Shown here piece after piece: positions 43,271 through 51,435 of a DNA stretch of 64,000 bases (its first letter is position 1; every line of letters begins with the position of its first letter). Made by a program: the position numbers and the translations under genes. Below the pieces are notes generated by a model, which saw only the letters and a program-made list of their open reading frames with translations, did not search any database and was not told where the DNA came from. The stretch is from positions 62,001 through 126,000 of the forward strand of contig JAHBWY010000007.1 of the NCBI GenBank assembly GCA_019636735.1, read 5' to 3'. This stretch comes from Phycisphaeraceae bacterium. GTDB taxonomy: Bacteria > Planctomycetota > Phycisphaerae > Phycisphaerales > SM1A02.

Positions 43271-44140
43271 ATGGACAAGAGACTCAACCAAATCCAGACC
43301 GGTTCGCTGACCGACAGCCGCATGAACGAGGACTTCGTCTACTGGATGAAGACCACGGGCCTCAACATTCTGCTGATCATCCTGCTCATCGGCTGCGGTT
43401 ACATGGGATGGCACTGGTGGCATCGGACGCAGAGCCAGACTCGCGCCCAGGCGTGGCAGCAACTCGAGCGAGCGGCGACACCACAGGAACTCGCCATTGT
43501 CGCCTCCGAGCGCGCCGGGATCGGATCGATTGCCTTCATCGCGAAGCTCCGCGCCGCCGACGGATACCTGGACTCGATCGTGAGCGGGATTCGCTTCGAT
43601 CGTGACCCCACCGCCGCTGACGCGAAGGTCACCAATGAACTTCGCGTGGAGTGGCTCGACACGGCCGACCGCCTCTACGCCGAGGTCGCCGAAGATCTCT
43701 CACGATCGGGAACCGCCATTGCGCTCCAGCCGACGGCCTTCCATGCGCTCCTCGGGCGCGCCGCCGTCGCCGAGTCGCGGGGCGATGCCGCCGCAGCCCA
43801 GCGCTTCCTGGATCAGGCATCCTCGCTGGTTGAGAAGAGCTTCCCCGCGCTCGCCGCGATTGCCAAGGGTCGCGGCGAGGGGCTGGTGCTTGTGGCCGCG
43901 GGCATCGAACTGCCGCCGCGCGACAGCCTTCCTGCCGGCTCATCCGGTCCGTTCCTGCCGGGGTCGATGAACCTCCCCAACATTCCTGGTCTCCAGATCA
44001 CTCCGGGTGGAACCGCAAGCCCCAATGTGACGATGACCCCGGTGCAGGGACCACCGCCGCTGCCGTTCCCGCCGCCCGTCAATGATCCGAACGCTCCGGC
44101 GCCCCGGCCCGCGCCCCCGGGCGGCCCGGCAGGACCGTGA
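43271..44140 (+). CDS. Single-pass membrane protein with TPR-like region (YfgM-like)
   Basis: A 289-residue protein with a polar N-tail, one membrane helix (about 31-48; LNILLIILLIGCGYMGW) and an extracytoplasmic helical region that looks like degenerate TPR repeats (RAQAWQQLERAATPQELAIVASE, AFHALLGRAAVAESRGDAAAAQRFLDQA). The layout resembles YfgM, a SecYEG-associated ancillary factor. The last 70 residues are Pro/Gly-rich and probably disordered. Function is not assigned. Its stop overlaps the GTG start of the pseudouridine synthase gene. TACACT lies 15 bases before the ATG. Confidence 0.68.
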   Translation: MDKRLNQIQTGSLTDSRMNEDFVYWMKTTGLNILLIILLIGCGYMGWHWWHRTQSQTRAQAWQQLERAATPQELAIVASERAGIGSIAFIAKLRAADGYLDSIVSGIRFDRDPTAADAKVTNELRVEWLDTADRLYAEVAEDLSRSGTAIALQPTAFHALLGRAAVAESRGDAAAAQRFLDQASSLVEKSFPALAAIAKGRGEGLVLVAAGIELPPRDSLPAGSSGPFLPGSMNLPNIPGLQITPGGTASPNVTMTPVQGPPPLPFPPPVNDPNAPAPRPAPPGGPAGP

Positions 44141-45387
44141 GCGACTCGGAGCAGCCGCCTTCGCCGCCCGGGGATCCGGAGTCCTCCTCCCCTGATCTCG
44201 CGGCCGACGGCCCGGGCACCGAGGAACTGCTCGAACTCTACACCCGGCAGGACGCCGACGATGAGACGCCCGTCACGGTCTCCTTTGAGATCTCGCGCGC
44301 CATTGACAAGCGCATCGATCGCTACCTCGTCGATCGAGTGCCGTTCCTGAGCCGGACTTCGCTGCAGCGTCTCATTCGCGAGTCGTCGGTGACGGTCAAT
44401 GGTCGCGTGCCGAAGCCGAGCACCAAGCTCCGGCGTGGAGATCTCGTGGTGGCGGTGCTGCCCCCGCCCCCTTCGCGCGAGATCGGCGCCGATGAGATTC
44501 CGCTCGAGGTGCTCTTTGAAGATGAGCATCTCATCGTGGTGAACAAGCAGGCGAATCTCATCGTGCACCCCGCGCGCTCAATCAAGCGCGGCACGCTCGT
44601 CAACGCGCTCGCGTGGCACTTTCTCCACTCGGGCTCGGGACACCTCTCGAGCGTCGGCGAGGATCTCGCGAGGCCGGGCATCGTCCATCGCCTCGACCGG
44701 CACACCACCGGCGCGATCGTCGCGGCCAAGAGTGATGTGGCCCATTGGCGATTGGCGAAGCAATTCCAGGATCGACGCACCAGCAAGCGCTACCTCGCAC
44801 TCGTGCACGGCTCGGTCGAACCCGACGGCTCGCTCGTCGACTTGCCGCTCGGCAAGCATCCGACGATTCGTGAGCGATATGCCGTGCGCTGGGACGACAC
44901 CGGAAAGGCGAGCCAGACCGTCGTCCGCGTGCTCGAGCGCTATCCGGCGGCCGAGCCGTCGCAGACCTGCTCGCTGGTTGAACTCGATCTGCTCACGGGG
45001 CGAACCCATCAGATTCGGGTGCATCTTTCTCACCTCGGCTGGCCGATTGTCGGCGATGACCTCTACGAAGGGCGCCCGCTGCGACGCTCGGCGTCAGGCG
45101 ACGCGCTCATCGGGGAGTGGAGCGACCCCCGTGATCCGGGCCGCGATCGCGATGGGTCTCTTGACGGCCGTGAAGGAGAGCCCGCGATCCTCGCGCGCCA
45201 GGCGCTGCATGCGACCTCGCTCGAGTTCTCCCATCCCATCTCGGGCGAACCGCTGCGTTTCGTGGCGCCGTTGCCGGCGGATCTGCGCGCGGCCATCGAT
45301 CTCCTGCGCCGACGCCGCTGCGTGGTCGTCGATGCGCCGGGCCATGAGATCGATCTTGCCGAGGTCGGGGTGCCGCGCGCGGCGTGA
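44137..45387 (+). CDS. RluD-like pseudouridine synthase
   Basis: A 416-residue RluA-family pseudouridine synthase. After a Pro/Ser-rich N-tail (1-45) there is an S4 RNA-binding domain (about 52-105; RIDRYLVDRVPFLSRTSLQRLIRESSVTVNGR) and the catalytic domain with EDEHLIVVNKQANLIVHP, GIVHRLDRHTTGAIVAAKS (the catalytic Asp in HRLDRxTTG), LVELDLLTGRTHQIRVHL and HLGWPIVGDDLY. The S4 plus RluA layout matches RluD/RluC, which modify 23S rRNA; the exact target needs testing. An inserted charged segment lies near residue 330. Start GTG overlaps the upstream stop. Confidence 0.9.
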   Translation: MSDSEQPPSPPGDPESSSPDLAADGPGTEELLELYTRQDADDETPVTVSFEISRAIDKRIDRYLVDRVPFLSRTSLQRLIRESSVTVNGRVPKPSTKLRRGDLVVAVLPPPPSREIGADEIPLEVLFEDEHLIVVNKQANLIVHPARSIKRGTLVNALAWHFLHSGSGHLSSVGEDLARPGIVHRLDRHTTGAIVAAKSDVAHWRLAKQFQDRRTSKRYLALVHGSVEPDGSLVDLPLGKHPTIRERYAVRWDDTGKASQTVVRVLERYPAAEPSQTCSLVELDLLTGRTHQIRVHLSHLGWPIVGDDLYEGRPLRRSASGDALIGEWSDPRDPGRDRDGSLDGREGEPAILARQALHATSLEFSHPISGEPLRFVAPLPADLRAAIDLLRRRRCVVVDAPGHEIDLAEVGVPRAA

Positions 45388-45402
45388 GGCGGGCGATCGC
45401 CC

Positions 45403-46146
45403 TCACCACGCATCGGGCAGTGCGAGAGCCCGATCGAGCTGCTCGAAGTACTCCTCCTCGCTGATCTCGATGGCCCCGAGACGCAGCGTGTGCTCGTTCG
45501 CAAACTGGCAGTCGAAGAGGCGGAAGCCCCGACATCGAAGGTGATCGACCAGCACGCTCAGCGCCGCGCTGCTGGCATCGCTGCCGCCCTCGTCGATGCG
45601 GCTGAACATGCTCTCGCCGAAGAAGGCGGCTCCCATCGCCACTCCGTAGATGCCGCCCACGATCCGCCCGTCGCGCCAGGTCTCCACCGAGTGGGCGAGG
45701 CCCAGCTCATGCAGTTGCGAGTACGCCGCGATGATCGGCTCATTGATCCAGCTCGACTCGCGACCCGGACGGCTCTCGGCACAGCCTCGAATCACCGCGG
45801 AGAAGTCCCGGTCGAAAGTCGCGGTGAAGGTCCCCCGCGCCAGCTTGCGCCGCGCGCCGCGTGGCGCTCGGAAGCGATCAAGGGGAAGGATGGCCCGCGT
45901 GCTCACGGTGAAGAGCGACCAGCGGTCGGAATCGGGCTCGCCCATGGGGAACGCTCCGCGCACATAGGCCCCGATCAGGATGCCGATGGTGAGTTCGCCG
46001 GGGCTTCCTTCGGGCTCCGCAGGATCCACGGTGGTCCACTCGCCCGACTCGTCCCCGGTGCATGGCTCGCCCGGAGGTCCTCCCTCCGGCTCCGCGAAGG
46101 AAGGACCCTCTGAACCCGGATTCGGCTCGTGGGAGGCACCGCTCAT
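45403..46146 (-). CDS. aat: Leucyl/phenylalanyl-tRNA--protein transferase
   Basis: Aat adds Leu or Phe to proteins with N-terminal Arg or Lys, marking them for ClpAP under the N-end rule. The 247-residue product has a polar, acidic N-tail (1-50) and the family core: LTIGILIGAYVRGAFPMGE, WSLFTVSTRAILPLDRF, SWINEPIIAAYSQLHELGLAHSVETWRDGRIVGGIYGVAMGAAFFGESMFSR-like motifs in order, then SDASSAALSVLVDHL and FRLFDCQFANEHTLRLGA. The ATG at 46146 is preferred over in-frame codons up to 46359, which overlap the divergent sbtA gene. No clear -10 or Shine-Dalgarno. Confidence 0.92.
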   Translation of the reverse strand: MSGASHEPNPGSEGPSFAEPEGGPPGEPCTGDESGEWTTVDPAEPEGSPGELTIGILIGAYVRGAFPMGEPDSDRWSLFTVSTRAILPLDRFRAPRGARRKLARGTFTATFDRDFSAVIRGCAESRPGRESSWINEPIIAAYSQLHELGLAHSVETWRDGRIVGGIYGVAMGAAFFGESMFSRIDEGGSDASSAALSVLVDHLRCRGFRLFDCQFANEHTLRLGAIEISEEEYFEQLDRALALPDAW

Positions 46147-46203
46147 CGGGTCATTGTTGCACCTGTGGTGGATCGGGGGCGAGTACTCTTCCGCCGCGCT
46201 GCC

Positions 46204-47250
46204 ATGGACTTCGGCCTGCTCATCCAGAATCTGCTCTCGCCGCCGATTCTCTTCTTTGCCCTCGGCATGGCGGCCACGCTGCTCCGCTCCGATCTCGACC
46301 TGCCCGCAGCCGTCACGCGAGCACTCTCGATCTATCTCCTGATGGCGATCGGCATCCACGGCGGTGTTGAGCTCGCCGGGACCGGCATCTCAGGACAGGT
46401 AGCGCTCACGCTCGTCGTGGCGGTGACGGCCAGTGCGCTCTTTCCCTTCGTCTCATATGCCATTCTTCGACGCTGGCTCGATCCCGCGAATGCCGCCGCG
46501 ATCGCCGCCTGCTACGGCTCGGTGAGCGTGGTGACCTTCGTCACCGCCGCGGGCTTTCTCGATCGCGCGGAGATCGCCTACAGCGGATTCATGGTGGCGG
46601 CGGTGGCGCTCATGGAGTCACCCGCCATCGTCACCGGCGTGCTGCTCGGTCGTCGGGGCATGATGAAGCTCGAAGCGAGTGAGGCTCGGGGCGCCGCAGG
46701 CGGAGGTGCCCCAGACGCGCCCCGCGCCGGCTCCTCGGCCGCGGCCAAGCACTCTTCCGGCGGTCGCTCGGTGCTGCATGAAGCGCTCACCAACGGCGCC
46801 GTGGTCCTGCTCGTCGGAAGCCTGCTCATCGGGCTTGCCACGGGTGAACGAGGCTGGCTCTCCATCAAGCCCTTCGTCAAGGATCCCTTCCAGGGTCTCC
46901 TCTGTCTCTTCCTGCTGGACATGGGGCTGATGGCGGCGAAGCGCCTCAGGGATCTGCGCCGATCCGGTCTGCCGCTGCTCATCTTTGCACTGGTGACTCC
47001 GGTGGCTCAGGCCACGCTGGGGGCCCTCTGCGCCGCGCTGCTTGGGCTCTCACGCGGCGACGGCATGCTGCTCGCCGTCCTCTTCGGAAGCGCGAGTTAC
47101 ATCGCCGTCCCGGCCGCGGTGCGCATCGCGCTGCCCCGCGCCAATCCAAGCCTCTTTGTGCCGATGGCCCTTGCGGTCACTTTCCCGCTCAACATCACCA
47201 TCGGCATGCCGCTCTATCTGATGATGGCCTCCTCTTGGTGCAACCCATGA
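46204..47250 (+). CDS. sbtA: SbtA-type sodium-dependent bicarbonate transporter
   Basis: A 348-residue inner-membrane protein with about ten helices in two halves, separated by an Ala/Gly/Ser-rich cytoplasmic loop (about 160-195). Motifs match the SbtA superfamily: PPILFFALGMAATLLRSDLDLP, SIYLLMAIGIHGGVELAG, AACYGSVSVVTFVTAAGFL, MESPAIVTGVLLGR, LLCLFLLDMGLMAAKRL and VLFGSASYIAVPAAVRIALPRANPSLFVPMAL. In cyanobacteria SbtA imports HCO3- with Na+. The stop overlaps the ATG of an SbtB-like gene, its known regulator. TACTCT lies 14 bases before the ATG. Confidence 0.92.
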   Translation: MDFGLLIQNLLSPPILFFALGMAATLLRSDLDLPAAVTRALSIYLLMAIGIHGGVELAGTGISGQVALTLVVAVTASALFPFVSYAILRRWLDPANAAAIAACYGSVSVVTFVTAAGFLDRAEIAYSGFMVAAVALMESPAIVTGVLLGRRGMMKLEASEARGAAGGGAPDAPRAGSSAAAKHSSGGRSVLHEALTNGAVVLLVGSLLIGLATGERGWLSIKPFVKDPFQGLLCLFLLDMGLMAAKRLRDLRRSGLPLLIFALVTPVAQATLGALCAALLGLSRGDGMLLAVLFGSASYIAVPAAVRIALPRANPSLFVPMALAVTFPLNITIGMPLYLMMASSWCNP

Positions 47251-47552
47251 CCAGGGAACCCTGCCAGCGCGTGGAGATCGTGGTGGACCAGCCCCACCTC
47301 TCCGTGGTGATCGATGCGATTCGCGACGCCAGTGCCGATGGTTGGACCGTGCTGCGCGAAGTCAGCGGAAGCGGCGGCCGCGGCGAACAGTGGGCCGATG
47401 ACCTCTCCGGTTCCGGCAGCAATGTCATGATCATCGTTGCCGCCGAGAGGACCGTCGTCGATCGCGTGCTTCAGGCCGTGGCGCCGATCCTGCGCGAAGC
47501 GGGTGGCATCTGTCTCGTCTCTGACGCGGTGCGACTCCTCCCCGGACCGTGA
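47247..47552 (+). CDS. sbtB: SbtB-like P-II family regulator
   Basis: A 101-residue PII-like protein. The ferredoxin-like fold is visible as VEIVVDQPHLSVVIDAIRDASADGWTVL, a T-loop region rich in Gly/Ser (EVSGSGGRGEQWADDLSGSGS) and VMIIVAAERTVVDRVLQAVAPIL. SbtB binds adenine nucleotides and inhibits SbtA, so this gene, overlapping sbtA by ATGA, should encode the transporter's regulator. There is no C-terminal CGPxGC redox clip as in some cyanobacterial SbtB proteins. The ATG at 47247 is taken over the one at 47235 because of the overlap with the sbtA stop. Confidence 0.87.
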   Translation: MTREPCQRVEIVVDQPHLSVVIDAIRDASADGWTVLREVSGSGGRGEQWADDLSGSGSNVMIIVAAERTVVDRVLQAVAPILREAGGICLVSDAVRLLPGP

Positions 47553-47569
47553 GCGGCGCGACGCGTGAA

Positions 47570-48988
47570 TCAGTGTGGTGCCGCCACCTTCGGCATGCTC
47601 ACGGTGCGCACCTGCGTGAATTGTCGGTGACCGAGCGGTCCGGAGTGGAAGCCGAACCCCGATTGCTTCGCGCCGACCCACGGTGAGCCCTTCGCACCAC
47701 CGCATCCCTGATTGATGCCGATCATGCCCGAGTGCAGCCGCCGCGCGAAGGCCCGCGCCCGCTCCACATCGCGGCTGAAGACGGCGGCACCGAGTCCATA
47801 GGGCGTGTCGTTCGCGAGTGACGCTGCATCATTCTCCGAGTCGAACTCCATGATGCACGCGACCGGACCGAAGGTCTCCTCGCGCATGATCTCCTTCGTG
47901 TGATCGAGCCCGTCGAGCACGGTCGGTGGATAGAAATTGTCGCCGGGCTTGGGATCTCCACCCAGAAGAACGCGAGCGCCCTGCTCGACCGCGCGGCGCA
48001 CGGCGGCATCGACCTTCTCCTTCTGCTCGCGGCTGACCATCGGCCCGATGGTGACTCCCTCGTCGCTCCCCGGTCCCTGGACGAGCGCCTTGGCCTTCTC
48101 GATGACCAGCGCCTTGAAGCGCTCCGCAATCGAGCGATCGACATAGATCCGCTCGGTGCTCACGCACACCTGCCCCGCGTTGCGGAAGCTGTTGCGCACG
48201 GCGAAGGTCGCGGCGGCTTCGAGGTCGGCGTCGCGCAGCACGACCAGCGGATCCTTGCCTCCGAGTTCGAGCACGAGACGCTTCAAGCCTCCCGCGGCCG
48301 CCTTCATGATGTTCTGCCCCGCCGATCGGCTCCCGGTGAAGGCGATGAGATCGACATCGGCGGAGACCAGCGCTCGCCCCTGTCGCTCATCGCCGAAGAT
48401 GAGTTGCAGCACATCGGGCGGCAGCGAGGGTGTGACGCACTCCGTCCAGGCTCGAGCGACAAGCGGCGTGAGTTCGCTCGGCTTGAGGAGCACCGCATTC
48501 CCGGCGACAAGCGCGGGCACGACATTCTCCTGTGGCATCAGCACGGGAAAGTTCCACGGCGTGATCGCCGCGCAGACCCCCAGCGGATCGAAGTGGAGCG
48601 TCGTCTCGGTCTTCTCATCGACGAGATGCTCGGGCTCGATGGCCGCAACGATCTCATCGAGCTCGGCGGCGAAGGAGTCGGCGGCGTAACTCACTTCGCC
48701 AATCGCTTCCTTGATGGGCTTGCCCATTTCGCGGCAGAGCAGCGTGCCGATCTCCTCGGCGCGCGACTTGAGAACCTTGGCCGCAGGTCGGAGCATCTCC
48801 GCTCGCTGCGCCGCGGGTACATCGGCCCAGCGCCGCTGCACGGCGCACGCCCGCGCCACCATGCCGGGGATCGCCTCGACGGCGGTCATGGGCACCGCAC
48901 CGACGACTTCGCCCGTCGCAGGGTTGAAGCTCTCGAGCACTCCGGGCGGTTCGGAGGGCGCGGAGGTCGTTGTCGTTGCACTGGTCAT
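47570..48988 (-). CDS. NAD(P)-dependent aldehyde dehydrogenase
   Basis: A 472-residue aldehyde dehydrogenase similar to succinate-semialdehyde dehydrogenases. Motifs: PLGVCAAITPWNFPVLMPQENVVPALVAGN, LKPSELTPL, FTGSRSAGQNIMKAAAGGLKRLVLELGGKDP (catalytic Glu in ELGGK), the catalytic Cys in NAGQVCVSTERIYV, and EETFGPVACIMEF. It converts an aldehyde to the acid; the substrate is not settled by sequence. TAGGCT lies 6 bases before the ATG, consistent with a leaderless message. It converges with sbtB after a 17-base gap. Confidence 0.92.
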   Translation of the reverse strand: MTSATTTTSAPSEPPGVLESFNPATGEVVGAVPMTAVEAIPGMVARACAVQRRWADVPAAQRAEMLRPAAKVLKSRAEEIGTLLCREMGKPIKEAIGEVSYAADSFAAELDEIVAAIEPEHLVDEKTETTLHFDPLGVCAAITPWNFPVLMPQENVVPALVAGNAVLLKPSELTPLVARAWTECVTPSLPPDVLQLIFGDERQGRALVSADVDLIAFTGSRSAGQNIMKAAAGGLKRLVLELGGKDPLVVLRDADLEAAATFAVRNSFRNAGQVCVSTERIYVDRSIAERFKALVIEKAKALVQGPGSDEGVTIGPMVSREQKEKVDAAVRRAVEQGARVLLGGDPKPGDNFYPPTVLDGLDHTKEIMREETFGPVACIMEFDSENDAASLANDTPYGLGAAVFSRDVERARAFARRLHSGMIGINQGCGGAKGSPWVGAKQSGFGFHSGPLGHRQFTQVRTVSMPKVAAPH

Positions 48989-49195
48989 GGTGACAGCCTA
49001 GTGCCCCGCCCCATCCGAGCAGGCGCGGCGGATCGCTCACCGAGGAGCGAGTCGGCGAAGGAAGTCTTCACCCGACATGGGCCTGATCGGTGCGCTCGTT
49101 CGGTCACAGGCGGAGCGGACCGAGAGCGAACTGCTCGAGGCCCATGCCCGGGCTTGCCTTCGTCGTCGCGTCGTCTCGCCTTCTATGCTCGGGCC

Positions 49196-49879
49196 ATGGA
49201 CGAGATTCGCATGAGTGACGAGCGCTGGCGCCACACGAGCGCCTACATTCGGGCGCTCTTTGCCCGGGAGGACGAGGTCCTCGAAGGTCTCATGACGCGG
49301 GCCACCGCGGAAGGACTGCCCGCGATCGACGCGGGCCCCGAGAGCGGGCGCATGCTCCAGATGCTCGCGATGATGACGGCGGCAGCGCTCGCCATCGAGG
49401 TCGGCACCCTCGCGGGTGTCTCGGCGATCTGGATTGCACGCGGCCTCGCTCCGGGCGGGCGCCTCCTGTCAGTCGACATCGAGGCGAAGCATCAGCGCGT
49501 CGCGGCACGCGAGGCGGCCGCCGCAGGGGTCGCCGATCGCATTGAGTTCCGGCTCGGGCGAGGCAGCGAGGTGCTGCCAGCATTGATCGATGAAGTGGGC
49601 GCAGGTTCAGTCGACCTGCTCTTTCTCGATGCGGAGCGGCGCGAGTATCTGCCCATGATGCCCGTCATCAAACGACTGCTCCGGCCCCGAGGCGTGCTCG
49701 TCATCGACAACGCCCTGAGCGCCGGGCGATGGATCGCCGATCCCTATGCCGCAGGCGAAAGTCCCGACACCATGGATCTCGTGAACCGAGCGGTCGCGTC
49801 GGATGGTGACTTCGCCGCATCGACGCTGCTGCCCGTGGGCAATGGCCTGCTGGTCGCCGTCCGAACGCCCTTGCTCTGA
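49196..49879 (+). CDS. Class I SAM-dependent O-methyltransferase
   Basis: A 227-residue methyltransferase of the catechol-O-methyltransferase-like, metal-dependent family. SAM motif I is AIEVGTLAGVSAIWIARGL (about 66-84), then LLSVDIEAKHQRVAAREAA, DLLFLDAERREYLPMMPVI (acidic metal-site region) and GVLVIDNALSAGRW. It would methylate a hydroxyl group of a small aromatic or other acceptor; the substrate is unknown. TATGCT lies only 6 bases before the ATG and there is no Shine-Dalgarno, the leaderless pattern. The frame is open far upstream but reads through the opposite aldehyde dehydrogenase gene. Confidence 0.88.
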   Translation: MDEIRMSDERWRHTSAYIRALFAREDEVLEGLMTRATAEGLPAIDAGPESGRMLQMLAMMTAAALAIEVGTLAGVSAIWIARGLAPGGRLLSVDIEAKHQRVAAREAAAAGVADRIEFRLGRGSEVLPALIDEVGAGSVDLLFLDAERREYLPMMPVIKRLLRPRGVLVIDNALSAGRWIADPYAAGESPDTMDLVNRAVASDGDFAASTLLPVGNGLLVAVRTPLL

Positions 49880-49976
49880 AGGAGTCCGACAGCGCATCAT
49901 CCTCGAAACAACTCCCCTGGCGCGCGGGCGCGGCCCGCGGCATCACGAAGGACCCCTCGCTATCTTCCCGTCCACC

Positions 49977-50687
49977 ATGACCCTCTTCACGAACCGACTT
50001 CTGGCCCTCGTCACGCTCGCGCTTGTCGCCGGTTGCTCCTCGACTCCTGCGTCCGGTCCTGACGCATCTCCGATGACCGCCGCTCTGCGTGAGACGATCT
50101 CCCCCGATGAGGCGGTCCAGCGCCTCCTGCGGGGCAATGAGCGATTCGTCGCCGGCCGTCCGCTGCATCGCGACACCATCGGTGAAGCCCGAGCGAGCGC
50201 CGGCGGCCAGTACCCCTTTGCGATCATCCTCGCGTGCATTGACTCGCGCTCGGCGCCCGAGGTCGTCTTCGACCAGGGGATCGGCGATATCTTCGTTCCG
50301 CGAGTCGCCGGCAACTACGCACCGACCGACCTCATCGGCAGCATGGAGTTCGCCGCCCTCGTGGCGGGCGCCAAGGCAATCATGGTGGTGGGTCACACAA
50401 GCTGCGGCGCCGTGATGGGCGCCTGCGACGGCGTGCAGCTCGGCAATCTGACCACGGTGATCGAGAGCATCCGCCCCGCGGTCAACTCGGTTCCCGGCTT
50501 CACGGGCGAGCGGACCTCGGCCAATCCGGCATTTGTCCAAGCGGTCGCCGAGCAGAATGTGCGACTGACCGTGGCCCGCATCCGGGCGCAGAGCGAGATC
50601 ATTCGCGATCTGGAGAGGGAAGGACGCATCACCGTCGTCGGCGCCATGCATGACCTTTCGACCGGACGAGTGACGCTCCTCAACTGA
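49977..50687 (+). CDS. Lipoprotein beta-class carbonic anhydrase
   Basis: A 236-residue beta-carbonic anhydrase with a lipoprotein signal (lipobox LVAGC, Cys20). The zinc-site residues are present: Cys87, Asp89 and Arg91 in CIDSR, His140 and Cys143 in HTSCG. Further motifs: RLLRGNERFVAGRP, ILACIDSRSAPEVVFDQGIGDIFVPRVAGNY-type region and GSMEFAALVAGAKAIMVVGH. It interconverts CO2 and HCO3-. The lipid anchor puts it outside the cytoplasm, where it could supply bicarbonate to SbtA encoded 2.7 kb upstream. TATCTT lies 10 bases before the ATG. Confidence 0.93.
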   Translation: MTLFTNRLLALVTLALVAGCSSTPASGPDASPMTAALRETISPDEAVQRLLRGNERFVAGRPLHRDTIGEARASAGGQYPFAIILACIDSRSAPEVVFDQGIGDIFVPRVAGNYAPTDLIGSMEFAALVAGAKAIMVVGHTSCGAVMGACDGVQLGNLTTVIESIRPAVNSVPGFTGERTSANPAFVQAVAEQNVRLTVARIRAQSEIIRDLEREGRITVVGAMHDLSTGRVTLLN

Positions 50688-50751
50688 CGAGTGCGCTGCT
50701 TCTGCGACGGCCCAGCCGCACTTCGGCGCGGACAACTCCTCCGGCGACGAC

Positions 50752-50791
50752 AGACCCTTCGATCGGCGACGAGCAGGTCACGAAAGGGTCT
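50752..50791. repeat. Inverted repeat between convergent genes
   Basis: AGACCCTT (50752-50759) and AAGGGTCT (50784-50791) are perfect inverse complements around 24 bases, next to the convergent stop of the unknown lipoprotein gene. It may work as a shared terminator. Confidence 0.35.
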
Positions 50792-50792
50792 C

Positions 50793-51401
50793 CTACCGCT
50801 GATCAATCCTGATCGGCTCGCCCCAGATCCTCTTCACAGTGGCCAGGTTGAAGGGCATGGTGTGCGCGATGCCGCTCGGGTCGACGAAGATCGGCGCGGG
50901 GCGAAGGGTCTCGCCATCGTCGAGGAAGCCACCAGGCCAACCCGTGCCGAACCCGATGGCCTTTCCGCCCACCACATCGAAGCGATAGAAGGGCCCATCG
51001 GGCTCGGGACCGACGATCACCAGATAGACGCGATCGGGATCGAAGGACTTGAGCCCATCGACCTGCTCAAAGCGCGACTCGCCCGACCCCGACGGTGGTT
51101 GCGGATCTCTCGGCACGAAGACGCGCCCGCGTGCGAGGAGAAAATCGGGCGTCGCCTGTGCCATCGACACCGGAACCCCATCGGCGAGTCGAATGACGGT
51201 CCGCTTCGCCATGCCCCCTTCCATGTTGCCGATGCCGACCGCAATGAAGTGATTCGGTGAACGCAGAAGCGGCCCGCCCACGGCGCCGCCGTCATAGAGC
51301 GCGGCTTCATCGCGCGGCTGGGAACACGCGACCGCCGCGAACGAAAGAAGACACAGGGCCACCGCCAGCGGAGCGCGACGCCAGAGATCAAAAGCTCTCA
51401 T
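50793..51401 (-). CDS. Hypothetical lipoprotein
   Basis: I do not recognise this protein. It is 202 residues with an N-terminal signal and a lipobox-like AVAC at about residue 26, so probably exported and lipid-anchored. The body contains HFIAVGIGNMEGGMAKRTVIRLADGVPVSMAQATPDFLLARGRVFVPRDPQ and GPFYRFDVVGGKAIGFG, mostly beta-strand-like. The final part (FVDPSGIAHTMPFNLATVKRIWGEPIRI) is well-formed protein sequence. TATCTT lies 8 bases before the ATG. It converges with the carbonic anhydrase gene, and sdhB begins no closer than the other side; no functional link is clear. Confidence 0.7.
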   Translation of the reverse strand: MRAFDLWRRAPLAVALCLLSFAAVACSQPRDEAALYDGGAVGGPLLRSPNHFIAVGIGNMEGGMAKRTVIRLADGVPVSMAQATPDFLLARGRVFVPRDPQPPSGSGESRFEQVDGLKSFDPDRVYLVIVGPEPDGPFYRFDVVGGKAIGFGTGWPGGFLDDGETLRPAPIFVDPSGIAHTMPFNLATVKRIWGEPIRIDQR

Positions 51402-51435
51402 CGAGCGGCAAGATACGCTCCGCCGCGCCCGCTCG

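Noticed and set aside
47900..49195. Long upstream extension of the O-methyltransferase frame
   Set aside because: It runs antisense through the aldehyde dehydrogenase; the family-like sequence starts only at 49196.
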